Assembly: GCF_040126055.1 (NCBI RefSeq)
Contig: NZ_CP143541.1
Coordinates: 558,001-622,000, forward strand
Source of the DNA: Pseudalkalibacillus sp. SCS-8
GTDB taxonomy: Bacteria > Bacillota > Bacilli > Bacillales > Fictibacillaceae
Direction: 5' to 3'
Length of the DNA stretch: 64,000 bases
Shown one piece after another: positions 41,281-51,100 of this stretch. How positions within the stretch are numbered: position 1 is the first letter of the stretch; the number at the start of each line of letters is the position of its first letter. The notes below the pieces were generated by a model. It worked only from the letters and a program-made list of their open reading frames with translations. It was not told the origin of the DNA and ran no database searches. Both the position numbers and the translations under genes were made by a program.

Positions 41281-41324
41281 GGAGCTGTCCAGAAACTTGT
41301 AACCAGGTTTACATGGACAGCCCC
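41281..41324 (+). other. Strong hairpin between PKS2 and the exporter genes
   Basis: GGAGCTGTCC pairs with GGACAGCCCC, and an inner stem AAACTTG/CAGGTTT extends it. No T run follows, so it is not a classical terminator. It may stabilise or process the mRNA, or partly reduce transcription into the ABC genes. It is the only sizeable gap inside the synthase-to-exporter part of the cluster. Confidence 0.6.
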
Positions 41325-41360
41325 ATTACCTTAAATCATTTAATACTGGAGGGATAAAGG

Positions 41361-42296
41361 TTGGCTATTCAAATAGATCGATTAACAAAAAGGTATAAAG
41401 ATAAAGTAGCGGTCAATGAAGTCAGTTTACATATTAAAGAAGGGGAAATGTACGGAATCATTGGACCCAACGGTGCAGGGAAGACAAGCACCATCAAAGC
41501 GATTTGTGGTATTTCCAATTTTGATTCTGGAGAAATCAAAATTTTTGATAAAGACATTCAAAAGAATGGTAGAGAAATCAAGAAGTTAATAGGGGTCGTT
41601 CCCCAAGAGATCGCACTCTTTGAAGATTTAACTGCATATGAGAATGTACAATTCTTCGGAAAGTTATATGGCGTACCAGCTGATCAACTTAAGGAAAAAA
41701 TCAAACAGGCTCTTGAATTTACAGGACTTTTTGAAAAAAGAAAGCATTTACCTAAAACCTTTTCAGGCGGAATGAAAAGAAGGTTAAATATTGCTTGTTC
41801 CATTGTTCATGAACCCAAATTGTTAGTGATGGATGAACCAACGGTAGGTATTGATGCACAATCCAGAAATCATATACTGAATTCAATCAGAAAGTTGAAT
41901 GAAAAAGGCACTACCATTATTTACACCTCCCATTATATGAAGGAAGTAGAAGAGATCTGTAATAGAATCTGCATTTTAGACCACGGTGTTGTTAAATTGG
42001 AAGGTAGTTATGACGAAATTAGAAATGATGTGTTTCTTGGGCAGAAAATCATTCTCACCTTATCAAAAGTGAATGATGACATCTTGAAAGATATCAATAA
42101 TATTCCAAGTGTAGAGTCCTCTGAATTTAAAGGAAATACCTTAACTGTAGCATGTAATAGAACTGATGGTGAAATTCTAGGGAATATCATTGGAGTTGTA
42201 AAAAGCCATAACTCTGACATTACAAATGTAGACATAGAAGAAGTTTCTCTAGAAGGGGTCTACCTGAAAATCACTGGAGAAGGAATCAGGGACTAG
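41361..42296 (+). CDS. ABC exporter ATP-binding protein
   Basis: A 311-residue ATPase of the ABC-2 (DrrA/NatA-like) drug-export class. Walker A is GPNGAGKTS (about residue 35), the Q-loop lies in GVVPQE, the signature is FSGGMKRRLN, Walker B is LLVMDEPTVGID and the H-loop is in YTSHYM. The last 90 residues form the regulatory extension usual for this class. A TTG start at 41361 follows GGAGGG at 41348-41353. With the two permeases directly downstream it should export the product or give self-protection; the substrate is inferred from position only. Confidence 0.93.
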   Translation: MAIQIDRLTKRYKDKVAVNEVSLHIKEGEMYGIIGPNGAGKTSTIKAICGISNFDSGEIKIFDKDIQKNGREIKKLIGVVPQEIALFEDLTAYENVQFFGKLYGVPADQLKEKIKQALEFTGLFEKRKHLPKTFSGGMKRRLNIACSIVHEPKLLVMDEPTVGIDAQSRNHILNSIRKLNEKGTTIIYTSHYMKEVEEICNRICILDHGVVKLEGSYDEIRNDVFLGQKIILTLSKVNDDILKDINNIPSVESSEFKGNTLTVACNRTDGEILGNIIGVVKSHNSDITNVDIEEVSLEGVYLKITGEGIRD

Positions 42297-42307
42297 GAGG
42301 AAATTGA

Positions 42308-43447
42308 ATGACTAATATTCTTACTATAGCGTGGAATAACATTAAACGAAATGCTAAAGAAAAACGAGTCATTATTATGATGGTTATCTTCCCGATTGTG
42401 CTCATCCTAATTCTTGGCAATGCACTTAAAACTTCGTTTGAACCAACCAGCATGGGAGAAATTAATGTAGGGTTTTTAAATAATGACAATGAAGAAATCT
42501 CAAAACAATTTGAAGAGTTCTTATATAGTGATGAAGTAACCGACATTGTTGATATTAAAAAGGTAAGTTCATTCGAGGATGGAAAAAGCCAATTAGATGA
42601 AAATAAAATCGATTCCTTTATTTATATCAGCGAGGGCTATACAAGTGCTGTGGGATCTAGTGATAAAAAAGCAGAAATCGAAGTTGTAAGTTCTGATGTA
42701 GCCGGTTATAAATCAACAGTGGTAACAAGTATCGTAGATTCCTTTATTAATGGTGCAAATGTGACCAGCGCACTGAATCAGTTAACAAATGAGGGTAGTA
42801 CTGTTTCAAGGTATGAGGGAGAAGATGTCGTCAAGGATGTTGTCATCACGGCATCGGGTAATAAACCTAGAGCTATAGATTACTATGCTATCACCATGTT
42901 CGTCATGATTTTGATGTATGGAATAGCATTTGTTTCTGAAAGTCTAAGTGAAGAAATGTTTGGTACTATGAAAGAACGATTTAGAAGTCTACCTGTGAAA
43001 ACGCATGAAATGTTTATAGGGAAGACCCTGGGATCCCTCGTGTTATTATTCATGCAAGGGCTGATAATCTTTGGAATAACGAAATATGGATTCAATGTTG
43101 ATTGGGGAAATAATTTTGGGTTTGTATTGTTAATGCTCTTGATTATCAGTTTATTCGCAACAGCTTTTGGAATCATGTTGTGTACAGTTGCTAAAAATGT
43201 CGACCAAATACGTGGTCTGATCAATATGCTGGTTCCTCTGTTCACTTTTATTGGCGGAGGCTATTTTACAATCGACCTTGGGTTTTTGAAATATCTGTCA
43301 CCAAATTACTTGATGCAGTCTGCATTCTTTAACAATATATACGGCGGAAATGCAGGAACTACACTGACTTACATTCTTGTATTAGTTGGATTAATTGGAG
43401 TAATCAGTCTATTATCCGTCATTCAAGGAAGGAGGAAACTCGCTTGA
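42308..43447 (+). CDS. ABC-2 type permease, first subunit
   Basis: A 379-residue membrane protein. One N-terminal helix (about 20-40, VIIMMVIFPIVLILILG) is followed by an extracellular domain of about 160 residues. Five or so further helices occupy the C-terminal half (YYAITMFVMILMYGIAF onward). This is the layout of ABC-2 permeases (YhaP/NatB type). AGGAGG precedes the ATG by a good distance, 11 bases after the ATPase stop. It probably pairs with the next gene as a heterodimer. Confidence 0.9.
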   Translation: MTNILTIAWNNIKRNAKEKRVIIMMVIFPIVLILILGNALKTSFEPTSMGEINVGFLNNDNEEISKQFEEFLYSDEVTDIVDIKKVSSFEDGKSQLDENKIDSFIYISEGYTSAVGSSDKKAEIEVVSSDVAGYKSTVVTSIVDSFINGANVTSALNQLTNEGSTVSRYEGEDVVKDVVITASGNKPRAIDYYAITMFVMILMYGIAFVSESLSEEMFGTMKERFRSLPVKTHEMFIGKTLGSLVLLFMQGLIIFGITKYGFNVDWGNNFGFVLLMLLIISLFATAFGIMLCTVAKNVDQIRGLINMLVPLFTFIGGGYFTIDLGFLKYLSPNYLMQSAFFNNIYGGNAGTTLTYILVLVGLIGVISLLSVIQGRRKLA

Positions 43448-44583
43448 TTTTGCTTCGTAATAATTTTAAAAGGATACTAAAGAAGAGAAGCAACTGGTTT
43501 TTCATCATCGCTTTGCCTATTGTTTTGATGACGGTTTTGGTGATGTCAGGAACAGTATCAAACACCTATTACTTAGGAGTTAGTGATAATGATGAAACGA
43601 AATTCACACAAACATTCATCAATGAACTAAGTAATAAATATGACATTGTAGAATTAAAGGAAAATGAGGTAAGAGATGCTGTCATTAATTCAGAAGTCGA
43701 TTATGCTCTCGTCATAAAGGAAGGGACTACTGAAAGTATCATCAATGGTAAGCTACAAGAAGTTGAAGCCTATAGTATCCAGGAATCTAATATTTCTGTA
43801 CCGTTAAGGATATTTGTAAATAGCTACTTATCTGCTGCAAGGGGCATCGGAATGGAAGTTGCAGGAGATGAAAAAAAGTTCTATGAAGGTATGAACTTCT
43901 ATCTGGATGGAAAATTCGAGATGAATGATTCGACGGTTTCATCTGATTCTGCGAAAAAAGAAGATATCATGAGAAGTTTAGGGTTCTTGGTGTTATCCAT
44001 GGTCATACTATTAACCTTTTCAACTACAAGCACTTTAAAGGATAAGATGTCCGGCTTATACACAAGAATACACACTGGTCCCATCACAAAAGCAAGTTAT
44101 GAAATCCAGACGTTTCTAAGCTATGTATTCATAGCGGTGTTTCAGTTGTTCATCGTATTTTTGATAATGATGTATGGTTTGGGTATGGACATCGTAGATA
44201 TCTTTGTTCCACTATTCCTAGTCATGCTTTTGTTTGCAATAGGTTGTGTTGCATTGGGTACCTTTGTTACAAGCATATCGAATAATCCCACACAAGCAGG
44301 TGCGGTCTTAAATGTCGTTAATATACCGATGTGTATGTTAGGTGGAGCTTTATGGCCGGTAGAGATAATGCCGGAAGTGTTAAGAAACATTTCTGTGTTA
44401 TTTCCTACAACCTGGGTTCTACAAGCATCTGAGAAGATTCTTGAAGGTGAAGCCCTTAGCTCACTCGGTATAGAAATTTCTATATTATCTGGATTCATAT
44501 TGGTATTTTTAGCTTTAAGCATCATTGAGTTCAAGCTGCCGAAAGTCATGCGTACAGCGAAAGTAAAGAGTGTTGATATGTAA
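43444..44583 (+). CDS. ABC-2 type permease, second subunit
   Basis: A 379-residue protein with the same architecture as the preceding permease: one N-terminal helix (FFIIALPIVLMTVLVMSG), an extracellular domain of about 160 residues, then a membrane domain with MCMLGGALWPVEIMP near its end, typical of ABC-2 permeases. It starts with TTG in the TTGA overlap with the upstream stop codon, with AGGAGG at 43430-43435, so the two are translationally coupled. The equal length suggests an old duplication. Confidence 0.9.
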   Translation: MILLRNNFKRILKKRSNWFFIIALPIVLMTVLVMSGTVSNTYYLGVSDNDETKFTQTFINELSNKYDIVELKENEVRDAVINSEVDYALVIKEGTTESIINGKLQEVEAYSIQESNISVPLRIFVNSYLSAARGIGMEVAGDEKKFYEGMNFYLDGKFEMNDSTVSSDSAKKEDIMRSLGFLVLSMVILLTFSTTSTLKDKMSGLYTRIHTGPITKASYEIQTFLSYVFIAVFQLFIVFLIMMYGLGMDIVDIFVPLFLVMLLFAIGCVALGTFVTSISNNPTQAGAVLNVVNIPMCMLGGALWPVEIMPEVLRNISVLFPTTWVLQASEKILEGEALSSLGIEISILSGFILVFLALSIIEFKLPKVMRTAKVKSVDM

Positions 44584-44618
44584 CCTCTGACGGTACGGTA
44601 GCATCTATCCGTCTGATG

Positions 44619-44652
44619 AATCAGTTGGGGATGAATAGGTCTCCAACTGATT
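44619..44652 (+). other. Intercistronic hairpin without T run
   Basis: AATCAGTTGG and CCAACTGATT form a perfect 10-base stem around a 14-base loop in the 103-base gap between the second permease and the next gene. The absence of a T run argues against a standard terminator. It may set different expression levels within the operon. Confidence 0.6.
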
Positions 44653-44686
44653 ATCGGATTGGGAATAATTTTAATCGAGGTGCAAT

Positions 44687-45469
44687 ATGCCGAAAAAAGT
44701 AAGTAATACCTATCATTCTTGGTTGCAAGGAAATCAAAAGAATCATAGTTTCACTGATTATTTTATTCGATACAGTTTAATTATTTGTGCAATAATTTTA
44801 GGGATTACTTTATTTGCAAGTATTTTTAAAGTGGACATTTACATATTTCCTCTGTTTTATTTTGGTAAACTTACTATTCTTTCTTTTATCATAGGTATTC
44901 TTGCTGTATGGGTCCATTTGAGAATCTATACAATCAACAATGATATAAATCGGTTGATTTGGGTTCGAAGAAGAACGACTCGAAAGATAGATCGAAAAGG
45001 AAACATGATTGGAATTATTTTTTTATTGGCTTTAATGTTCTCAATTATTTACATGTATACAAAACATGGAACCTTGTTTTTCTTTGGATTGAAGCAAGGG
45101 GATGGAAGCTATCAGATATCTAGTTGGTTAGATCGGGATGTCGAGAAAAGTATATTTATACTTGTGATTGTACTGATTCTTATTGCTATCTTTGATTTAC
45201 TCGTTCAAGCTTTCTTAAAGAGTTACAGTTTAATGGCATTGATGTCCTGTGTTCAAATTATTATCCTTTTTCTCATCAATAATCGTGTATTTACTGAGCC
45301 AGTCGTGATGGATTTCTCTCATTATTCCATTGAAGACTATGTGTACATAGGTCTATTTATATTGTTCATTTTCATTATGCTTCAATTAATCATTACGCTT
45401 ATCATTCGTTTAATTAATTTCATGCTGTTCATACATGACAGAATGTTAAAAGAAGACATGCAACTCTAA
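44687..45469 (+). CDS. Polytopic membrane protein of unknown function in the cluster
   Basis: A 260-residue protein that I do not recognise. It has about six hydrophobic segments: about 28-50, 55-80, 108-127, 154-175, 180-200 and 220-245. A short basic loop (WVRRRTTRKIDRKGN) lies between the second and third, and a hydrophilic stretch of about 25 residues (KQGDGSYQISSWLDRDVEK) between the third and fourth. There are no catalytic motifs. ATG 44687 is preceded by GAGGTG at 44677-44682. Its place between the exporter and the type II thioesterase, on the same strand, suggests a role in export, immunity or modification of the product, but this is inference from context only. Confidence 0.75.
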   Translation: MPKKVSNTYHSWLQGNQKNHSFTDYFIRYSLIICAIILGITLFASIFKVDIYIFPLFYFGKLTILSFIIGILAVWVHLRIYTINNDINRLIWVRRRTTRKIDRKGNMIGIIFLLALMFSIIYMYTKHGTLFFFGLKQGDGSYQISSWLDRDVEKSIFILVIVLILIAIFDLLVQAFLKSYSLMALMSCVQIIILFLINNRVFTEPVVMDFSHYSIEDYVYIGLFILFIFIMLQLIITLIIRLINFMLFIHDRMLKEDMQL

Positions 45470-45487
45470 GTAGGAAGGGTGAGAGCT

Positions 45488-46216
45488 ATGAGTAAAATCA
45501 AGTTTTTTTGTTTACCACATGCAGGAGGATCTGCATCTGTTTATTTACCTTGGTCAAAAACAATTACACACAATGTTGAATTCAAACCTATTGAATACCC
45601 TGGGAGAGGGTACTTGGCAAAAGAGCATTTATGTTCCACGATTAATGAGATTGTAGATGCTGTATTTGAAACAATTATCAGTATGCTGGATAAAGACGAA
45701 GAATATGTTATATACGGACATAGCATGGGAAGTTTAGTGACATACGAATTAACTTATAAACTGATGGAAAATGGTTTTAAGAAACCCTTGCATTTAATCT
45801 TATCAGGTGGGAAAGCTCCTCAGAGGAGAACAAAAAAGAAAGACGGTCATGCTCTCCCTCTTGATGAATTTGAAGAATTTGTCTCACAGTATGGTGGAAA
45901 ACAAATCGATATGATATTTCAGAATGAAGAGTTGAAAAATTATTTCATTCCCATCTTAAGGTCGGATATTAAAATCGTAGAGGAATACATTTATCAACCA
46001 CCTGAGTATCTGTTAAATACGAATATATCTATATTAATTGGTGAAGATGATGAAAGTACATCTTGGGAAGACATAAAAGAATGGAGTGATATAACCACAG
46101 GTGAGTGTCAATTCTATTATTTTAAAGGCGGACACTTTTTTGTCCAGGAGTACAAAAGTGATGTATTAAAAGAAATCAATAACATTATAGACTCAATAAC
46201 GGAATATTCTTATTAA
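45488..46216 (+). CDS. Type II thioesterase
   Basis: A 242-residue alpha/beta hydrolase of the GrsT/SrfAD type. It has the N-terminal block FFCLPHAGGSA, the nucleophile GHSMGS (Ser about 79) and a C-terminal GGHFFV histidine. These enzymes remove wrong or stalled groups from carrier domains. Because no NRPS or PKS protein here has its own thioesterase, it may also release the finished chain. ATG 45488 is preferred over the in-frame GTG 45479, which overlaps the ribosome binding site AGGAAGGG. Confidence 0.93.
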   Translation: MSKIKFFCLPHAGGSASVYLPWSKTITHNVEFKPIEYPGRGYLAKEHLCSTINEIVDAVFETIISMLDKDEEYVIYGHSMGSLVTYELTYKLMENGFKKPLHLILSGGKAPQRRTKKKDGHALPLDEFEEFVSQYGGKQIDMIFQNEELKNYFIPILRSDIKIVEEYIYQPPEYLLNTNISILIGEDDESTSWEDIKEWSDITTGECQFYYFKGGHFFVQEYKSDVLKEINNIIDSITEYSY

Positions 46217-46239
46217 GTAAATAATCATTGGAGGACTTA

Positions 46240-46944
46240 ATGACCCCAGGAGTGTACGCTGTAAAGATCCCTAATAAGTTGGAAGAAAAACAGTTTTCTG
46301 CACTTTTATCTTTTGTAGATAAAGATAAGAACAAACGCATTAATAAGTTTATGAATAGGAAGGACAAAATCCGATCGTTGATTGGGGATACTTTAATTCG
46401 CTGTTTAATATCTAAACATTTAAACATTCCGAACAAAGCAATTAATTTTGAAGTTAATGAGTATGGTAAGCCGAGTTTAAAAGCTTGGAATCAATTTCAC
46501 TTCAACATATCTCATTCTGGAGATTGGGTGGTAGCAGCAATTGATAATAAACCCATTGGAATTGATGTTGAAACTATGGGCTCAATCGAATACATAGAGA
46601 TTGCAAAAAGTTTTTTTAGTCAGAAAGAATATCAATGGTTACTTTCTCAGGATGATAAAAGGAGAAAAAAGTGTTTTTACAAGCTTTGGACTTCGAAAGA
46701 AAGTTACATAAAACTAATGGGAAAAGGTTTGTCCATACCATTAGAGTCGTTTTCAGTTCTATTTGAGGGCGATGATCTATACGTAAATATAGATAATGAT
46801 CTAGATATGAAAAAAAACCATAGGTTAAGGGTGTTTTCTATCGATTCTGATCATTTATTAGCTGTTTGCTCCAATAAAGATCTGTCTCAAATTAAAGTAG
46901 TATTTAAAGACTATAAAGAGTTATTTTCTTGTTTAGGAAGCTGA
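46240..46944 (+). CDS. Sfp-type 4'-phosphopantetheinyl transferase
   Basis: A 234-residue enzyme that transfers phosphopantetheine from CoA to the serines of the carrier domains, activating the synthetases. Signature motifs are IGIDVE (about 107), with its Mg-binding acidic residues, and WTSKESYIK (about 150); HFNISHSGDW is the family's upstream block. ATG 46240 follows TTGGAGG at 46228-46234; the TTG in that site is in frame but is not a plausible start. It is the last gene of the cluster, followed by a strong terminator. Confidence 0.94.
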   Translation: MTPGVYAVKIPNKLEEKQFSALLSFVDKDKNKRINKFMNRKDKIRSLIGDTLIRCLISKHLNIPNKAINFEVNEYGKPSLKAWNQFHFNISHSGDWVVAAIDNKPIGIDVETMGSIEYIEIAKSFFSQKEYQWLLSQDDKRRKKCFYKLWTSKESYIKLMGKGLSIPLESFSVLFEGDDLYVNIDNDLDMKKNHRLRVFSIDSDHLLAVCSNKDLSQIKVVFKDYKELFSCLGS

Positions 46945-46990
46945 AAAAGCATTCCAAAAACAATAACATAAAGATGTACGCACCTTACTT

Positions 46991-47055
46991 TTTTACACAC
47001 AATGTTAAGAGACTTCCAAATACTTAGAGAGGTCTCTTTTTTGTGTGTTGTAAAA
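46991..47055 (+). terminator. Terminator ending the biosynthetic cluster
   Basis: A nested hairpin: inner AAGAGAC/GTCTCTT followed by six T, outer TTTTACACACAA/TTGTGTG...TAAAA. It lies 46 bases after the PPTase stop. Confidence 0.85.
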
Positions 47056-47148
47056 CCTAAATGTCCAGTCTCTTCTTACTTTGTTTGCTTGTATAGGAAC
47101 TCTTGGGTTTGTAAACGCTAAGTTATCATGTATGTGACGGAGGAATGA

Positions 47149-47874
47149 ATGTTGGAGCTGGCAAGAGACTTACTCATCTTAGTTGGGAGAGTCATCACGA
47201 TTCTTCCTTTGCTATTAGTGGTGGCCTTGTTCATGGGGAAGCGTTCCATAGGCGAACTCCCTGTATTTGATCTACTGATCTTACTAACATTAGGTTCAGT
47301 TGTCGGAGCAGATATAGCGGAGCCGGACGTAATACATATTCATACGATTGTAGCGATTATCCTAATTGGATTACTTCAAAAGCTTGTGGCGAAATGGAAA
47401 ATCATGAACCGGAAGTTCGGGAAACTGGTGACATTCGAACCGACAGTCGTCATTCAAGATGGATCCTTCATCATCGAAAACCTGAAAAACATGCAGTATT
47501 CCATCGACAATATTCTTCTCATGTTACGAGAGAAAGATGTTTTTGATATATCAAACGTAAAACTAGGAATCATTGAGGCAAACGGACAATTGACCGTACT
47601 GAGGAAGCCTGAAAAATCACCGGTCACCATTGAAGACTTGCAATTGTATAAATCGAAGGTCGATTTGGCTTACCCCTTAATTGTCGAGGGAAACCTCTAT
47701 CGAGAGGTGTTTGAGGTCGTCAATATAAATGAAAGATGGTTGAAAACAAAGCTCAAAAACCTTGGATTTACAGATTATGAGGAGGTCTTCTTTGCATCCA
47801 TTGATGAAAGGAAAAACCTTCATGTATCTAAGAGGAACATGGATGCCACACAAGTCCCACCTATCTATCATTGA
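47149..47874 (+). CDS. DUF421 (YetF-like) membrane protein
   Basis: A 241-residue protein with three N-terminal helices (about 5-27, 38-55, 60-82) and a soluble C-terminal part, the layout of the DUF421/YetF family. The family block GKRSIGELPVFDLLILLTLGS is present (about 30-50). A second half from about 95 (EPTVVIQDGSFIIENL) matches the YetF soluble domain. Its biochemical function is unknown; some relatives are linked to spore or stress envelopes. GGAGG at 47139-47143 supports ATG 47149. It has its own terminator and appears unrelated to the cluster. Confidence 0.85.
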   Translation: MLELARDLLILVGRVITILPLLLVVALFMGKRSIGELPVFDLLILLTLGSVVGADIAEPDVIHIHTIVAIILIGLLQKLVAKWKIMNRKFGKLVTFEPTVVIQDGSFIIENLKNMQYSIDNILLMLREKDVFDISNVKLGIIEANGQLTVLRKPEKSPVTIEDLQLYKSKVDLAYPLIVEGNLYREVFEVVNINERWLKTKLKNLGFTDYEEVFFASIDERKNLHVSKRNMDATQVPPIYH

Positions 47875-47891
47875 ATATTTACTCGAATGTG

Positions 47892-47924
47892 AAAATACCC
47901 CTCTGAGACTGGGGGTATTTTTTT
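47892..47924 (+). terminator. Terminator after the DUF421 gene
   Basis: AAAATACCCC and GGGGGTATTTT with a 9-base loop and a run of seven T, about 20 bases after the stop codon. Confidence 0.88.
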
Positions 47925-48132
47925 GTTGTAGATAAAATGCATCTTTAGGTACCGAGGTTATATATCGAAAGTAGTATTCGACACGAAAAGAGGTAAATAC
48001 CTTCAAATTCTCCCTCGCTTCGACGATAAAACCAGTAGTACGGAGCCATTCATGTAATGTTTTTATCGAAGTAATTCAGCTATTTGAGAGCCTAGAAAGA
48101 TATTGAACTGTGAATGGTAAAGGAGAGAATTG

Positions 48133-51100
48133 ATGAGTAAAAAAAGATTGGCAACAATCACGAAAGCAGGAATTGTCTCAAGCTTACTGATTACCCCTTA
48201 CAACAATATCGGAAATGCTGCAGAACATAGCGGATCTCCAGTTGTAAATTGGGAATCAGTTTCATTTGTCCCTTATAAAAAGAGTGATGGGACATTGCTA
48301 TTCGATCCTGCAAATGAACCTGGAATCAGTCCAGATGAAGTGGATTTTGTAAGTGGTTATTCAAAGGGATCTGGAGAGATGCCTTCTTTCTATGTAGGCA
48401 GTGATGGATCTCATATGTTCTTTCGAATGAGATTACTTGAAAGCCCTTATGATCGAAAAGGTGGATTCCTATCTTCTGTTTGGTTTGTCCAAATTGCTGA
48501 AAACGGTGTCCATAAAGCAACTGTTGGTATTAATGGGAAGTCACCGCATGAGGATTATATTTATGTATCAAATGAGAAAGGGACTGTTGTAAATAAAGTG
48601 AATTCGACAGATGGTTCAGGAAACAATGTGCCAGGCACACGGATTGTCGAAGCTGAGAACGGTCAATTCTTTTTGGATTTTCAAGTGCCAATCAGCAAAG
48701 TGAATGAGGTGGCACCATCCATTACGGCAAATTCGAATGTCCAGTTTTTCTTTGGAACGTCTAAGGCAGCTAACCTATCTGTTATTAACAAGGATTATAT
48801 GGGACCTAATGATGGTGGATCCTTCGAGGATTCTGCAAGCGTCACTTTAAGTCCAGAATTATCTTTTGTCATACCTTCTGTAGAAATTACAAGTCCTGCT
48901 GGTTTTGATACGAATACGTTAACGTTTACTGGTACAACAACAAAAGCAGCTGACGGAAGTACAGTTGAAATGACGATCAATGGTCAAACGTATGAAACGA
49001 CAGTTGTGAACAACACGTGGAGCTATACTTTGCCTGAACCGTTGAATGACGGGAGCTATACGCTGACGGTTAAGGTAAAGAATGAACACAATAATATTGC
49101 GACGACCAAGCAAGGAATCCAGGTCGGTAATCCGATTTCCATTGACGGGGGATCTACGATTCAAGTGAGTTCATTCCCAACAACAATCTCTGGGACGTTT
49201 TCAAATGAAAATGGCGGCAGTAAGAAAATCGAATTGTTCATCAAAGACGAGGCTGGGAACGTACTTCATAATATTAGGAATATCCAGGTGAATTCTACGA
49301 CTCAGAAGTGGAGTAAGGATGTTTCTTTTAGTTTGGGAAAAGGCACTTATACGATTGAAGCCGTAGAAGATGTTAAGAATAATGCCGGTTTGCCGAGAGC
49401 AGCCCAAACAGTCATAATCGATAATCAAATCGATGTATCGATCTCAAGTCCAAGTAACAATACGAGCTCAGAAGATCCAATGCCGACGATAACGGGTAGC
49501 GCTGACCCCCATGCAAAAGTGGTCGTTTTTATTGATGAGGTTTTTTATCGTGAAGTAACTGCGGATTCAACTGGGAATTGGACGTTGGAAATAGGGAAGG
49601 CTTTATCACCTGGTACCCACACGTTCAAAGCGAGAGCAACAGATGAAATTGGAAATACAAAAGAAACATCATCAATAAATTACACCGTAACCTCTTTAGA
49701 TATCAGCATAGCCAATGGGAGTAACGTTCAATTGAATGATAATATCCCAACGATTCGAGGCCGTACGACTGCACCAGATGGGAGCGTTGTGGATGTTCAA
49801 ATCGGTACGCGAGAGACCATGAAAGCCACTGTTAAAAATGGCAGATGGTCAGCCGACGTACTGAATCCGTTAGACGATGGGCCACATACGATTACTGCGA
49901 ATGTGTCCAGTGGAGGAATGACAGCAACAGCTACTCAACAACTGACGATTGATTCCTCAACCTTCGTCACCATTACCACACCGGAAAACCAAAAGGTGAC
50001 GGAGAATAAACGAGAACCGATCCAAGGTACAGCAGAACCGAATGCCACCATCGGGATCAATCTAAATGATGGTGAGATTGTACGGACAGCATTTGCAGAT
50101 GGAACTGGAAATTGGTCATTTGTGCCTTCCGAAGATTTGGAAGTGGGGCAATACGATGCGAGGATTACCGCTTCAGACGTAAATGGGAATGTTGCGACAG
50201 AATCGACTTCTTTTTCCGTAAATGCCCCTGGAAACCAACTCCCGTCAACACAAAACTACACCCTGACAACGGTTAAAAATGAGTTGCTTAGCGGTACGGT
50301 TGAAGGAACGGATCCAGATAATGATCCACTATCCTTTAACCTTGGAACAGAGGCAGCCAACGGGACAGTCAATGTAAACGTAGACGGAACATGGACATAT
50401 ACACCAGACACAGACTATACAGGAAGCGATCAATTTACGGTAAAAGTATCAGATGGTAAGGGTGGTGTCGCTTATTCCACGGTTGTGATTGAGGTGACAG
50501 AACCACCGAATCAACCACCTACGACCGTAGACTATGAGATAGAGACTTTAATGAATACGCCTGTAAGCGGAATAATCTCTGCTGAGGATCCAGATGGAGA
50601 TGTACTCACATATAGATTGAAAACAACTGCAACGAAAGGGACAGCTACCGTCACTTCTGAAGGGAATTGGGAATATACCCCTAATGAAGGTTATGTAGGG
50701 CCCGATCATTTTGTGGTAGAGATTGATGATGGAAACGGTGGAATAACCACTTCTACTGTCTCAATTACAATCAAAGAACCGCCTAATCAGCTCCCTGAAG
50801 TCGGTAATTACAATGAATCCACTGTTAAAAATACGCCTGTAAGTGGAAAAGTGTCGGGTACGGATGCTGATGGGGACACGTTGACATATAGTATGAAAAC
50901 TAGTCCAAATCATGGAAGTGTAGAATTTCAATCAGATGGAAATTGGACATACACACCTGGAGCAGATTATGTCGGTCCAGACAGCTTCACGGTGGAGGTT
51001 TCAGACGGAAAGGCTAGTGTCATTTCAGAAATATCCTTAAATGTGATAGAACCTGAAAATAAACTACCTATCGTAGACAATTACAATGTTAAAACTGAGC

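Noticed and set aside
11224..44549. Minus-strand frames inside the NRPS, PKS and ABC genes
   Set aside because: They lie antisense to long, motif-rich coding regions, have no start signals of their own and repeat wherever the A domains repeat.
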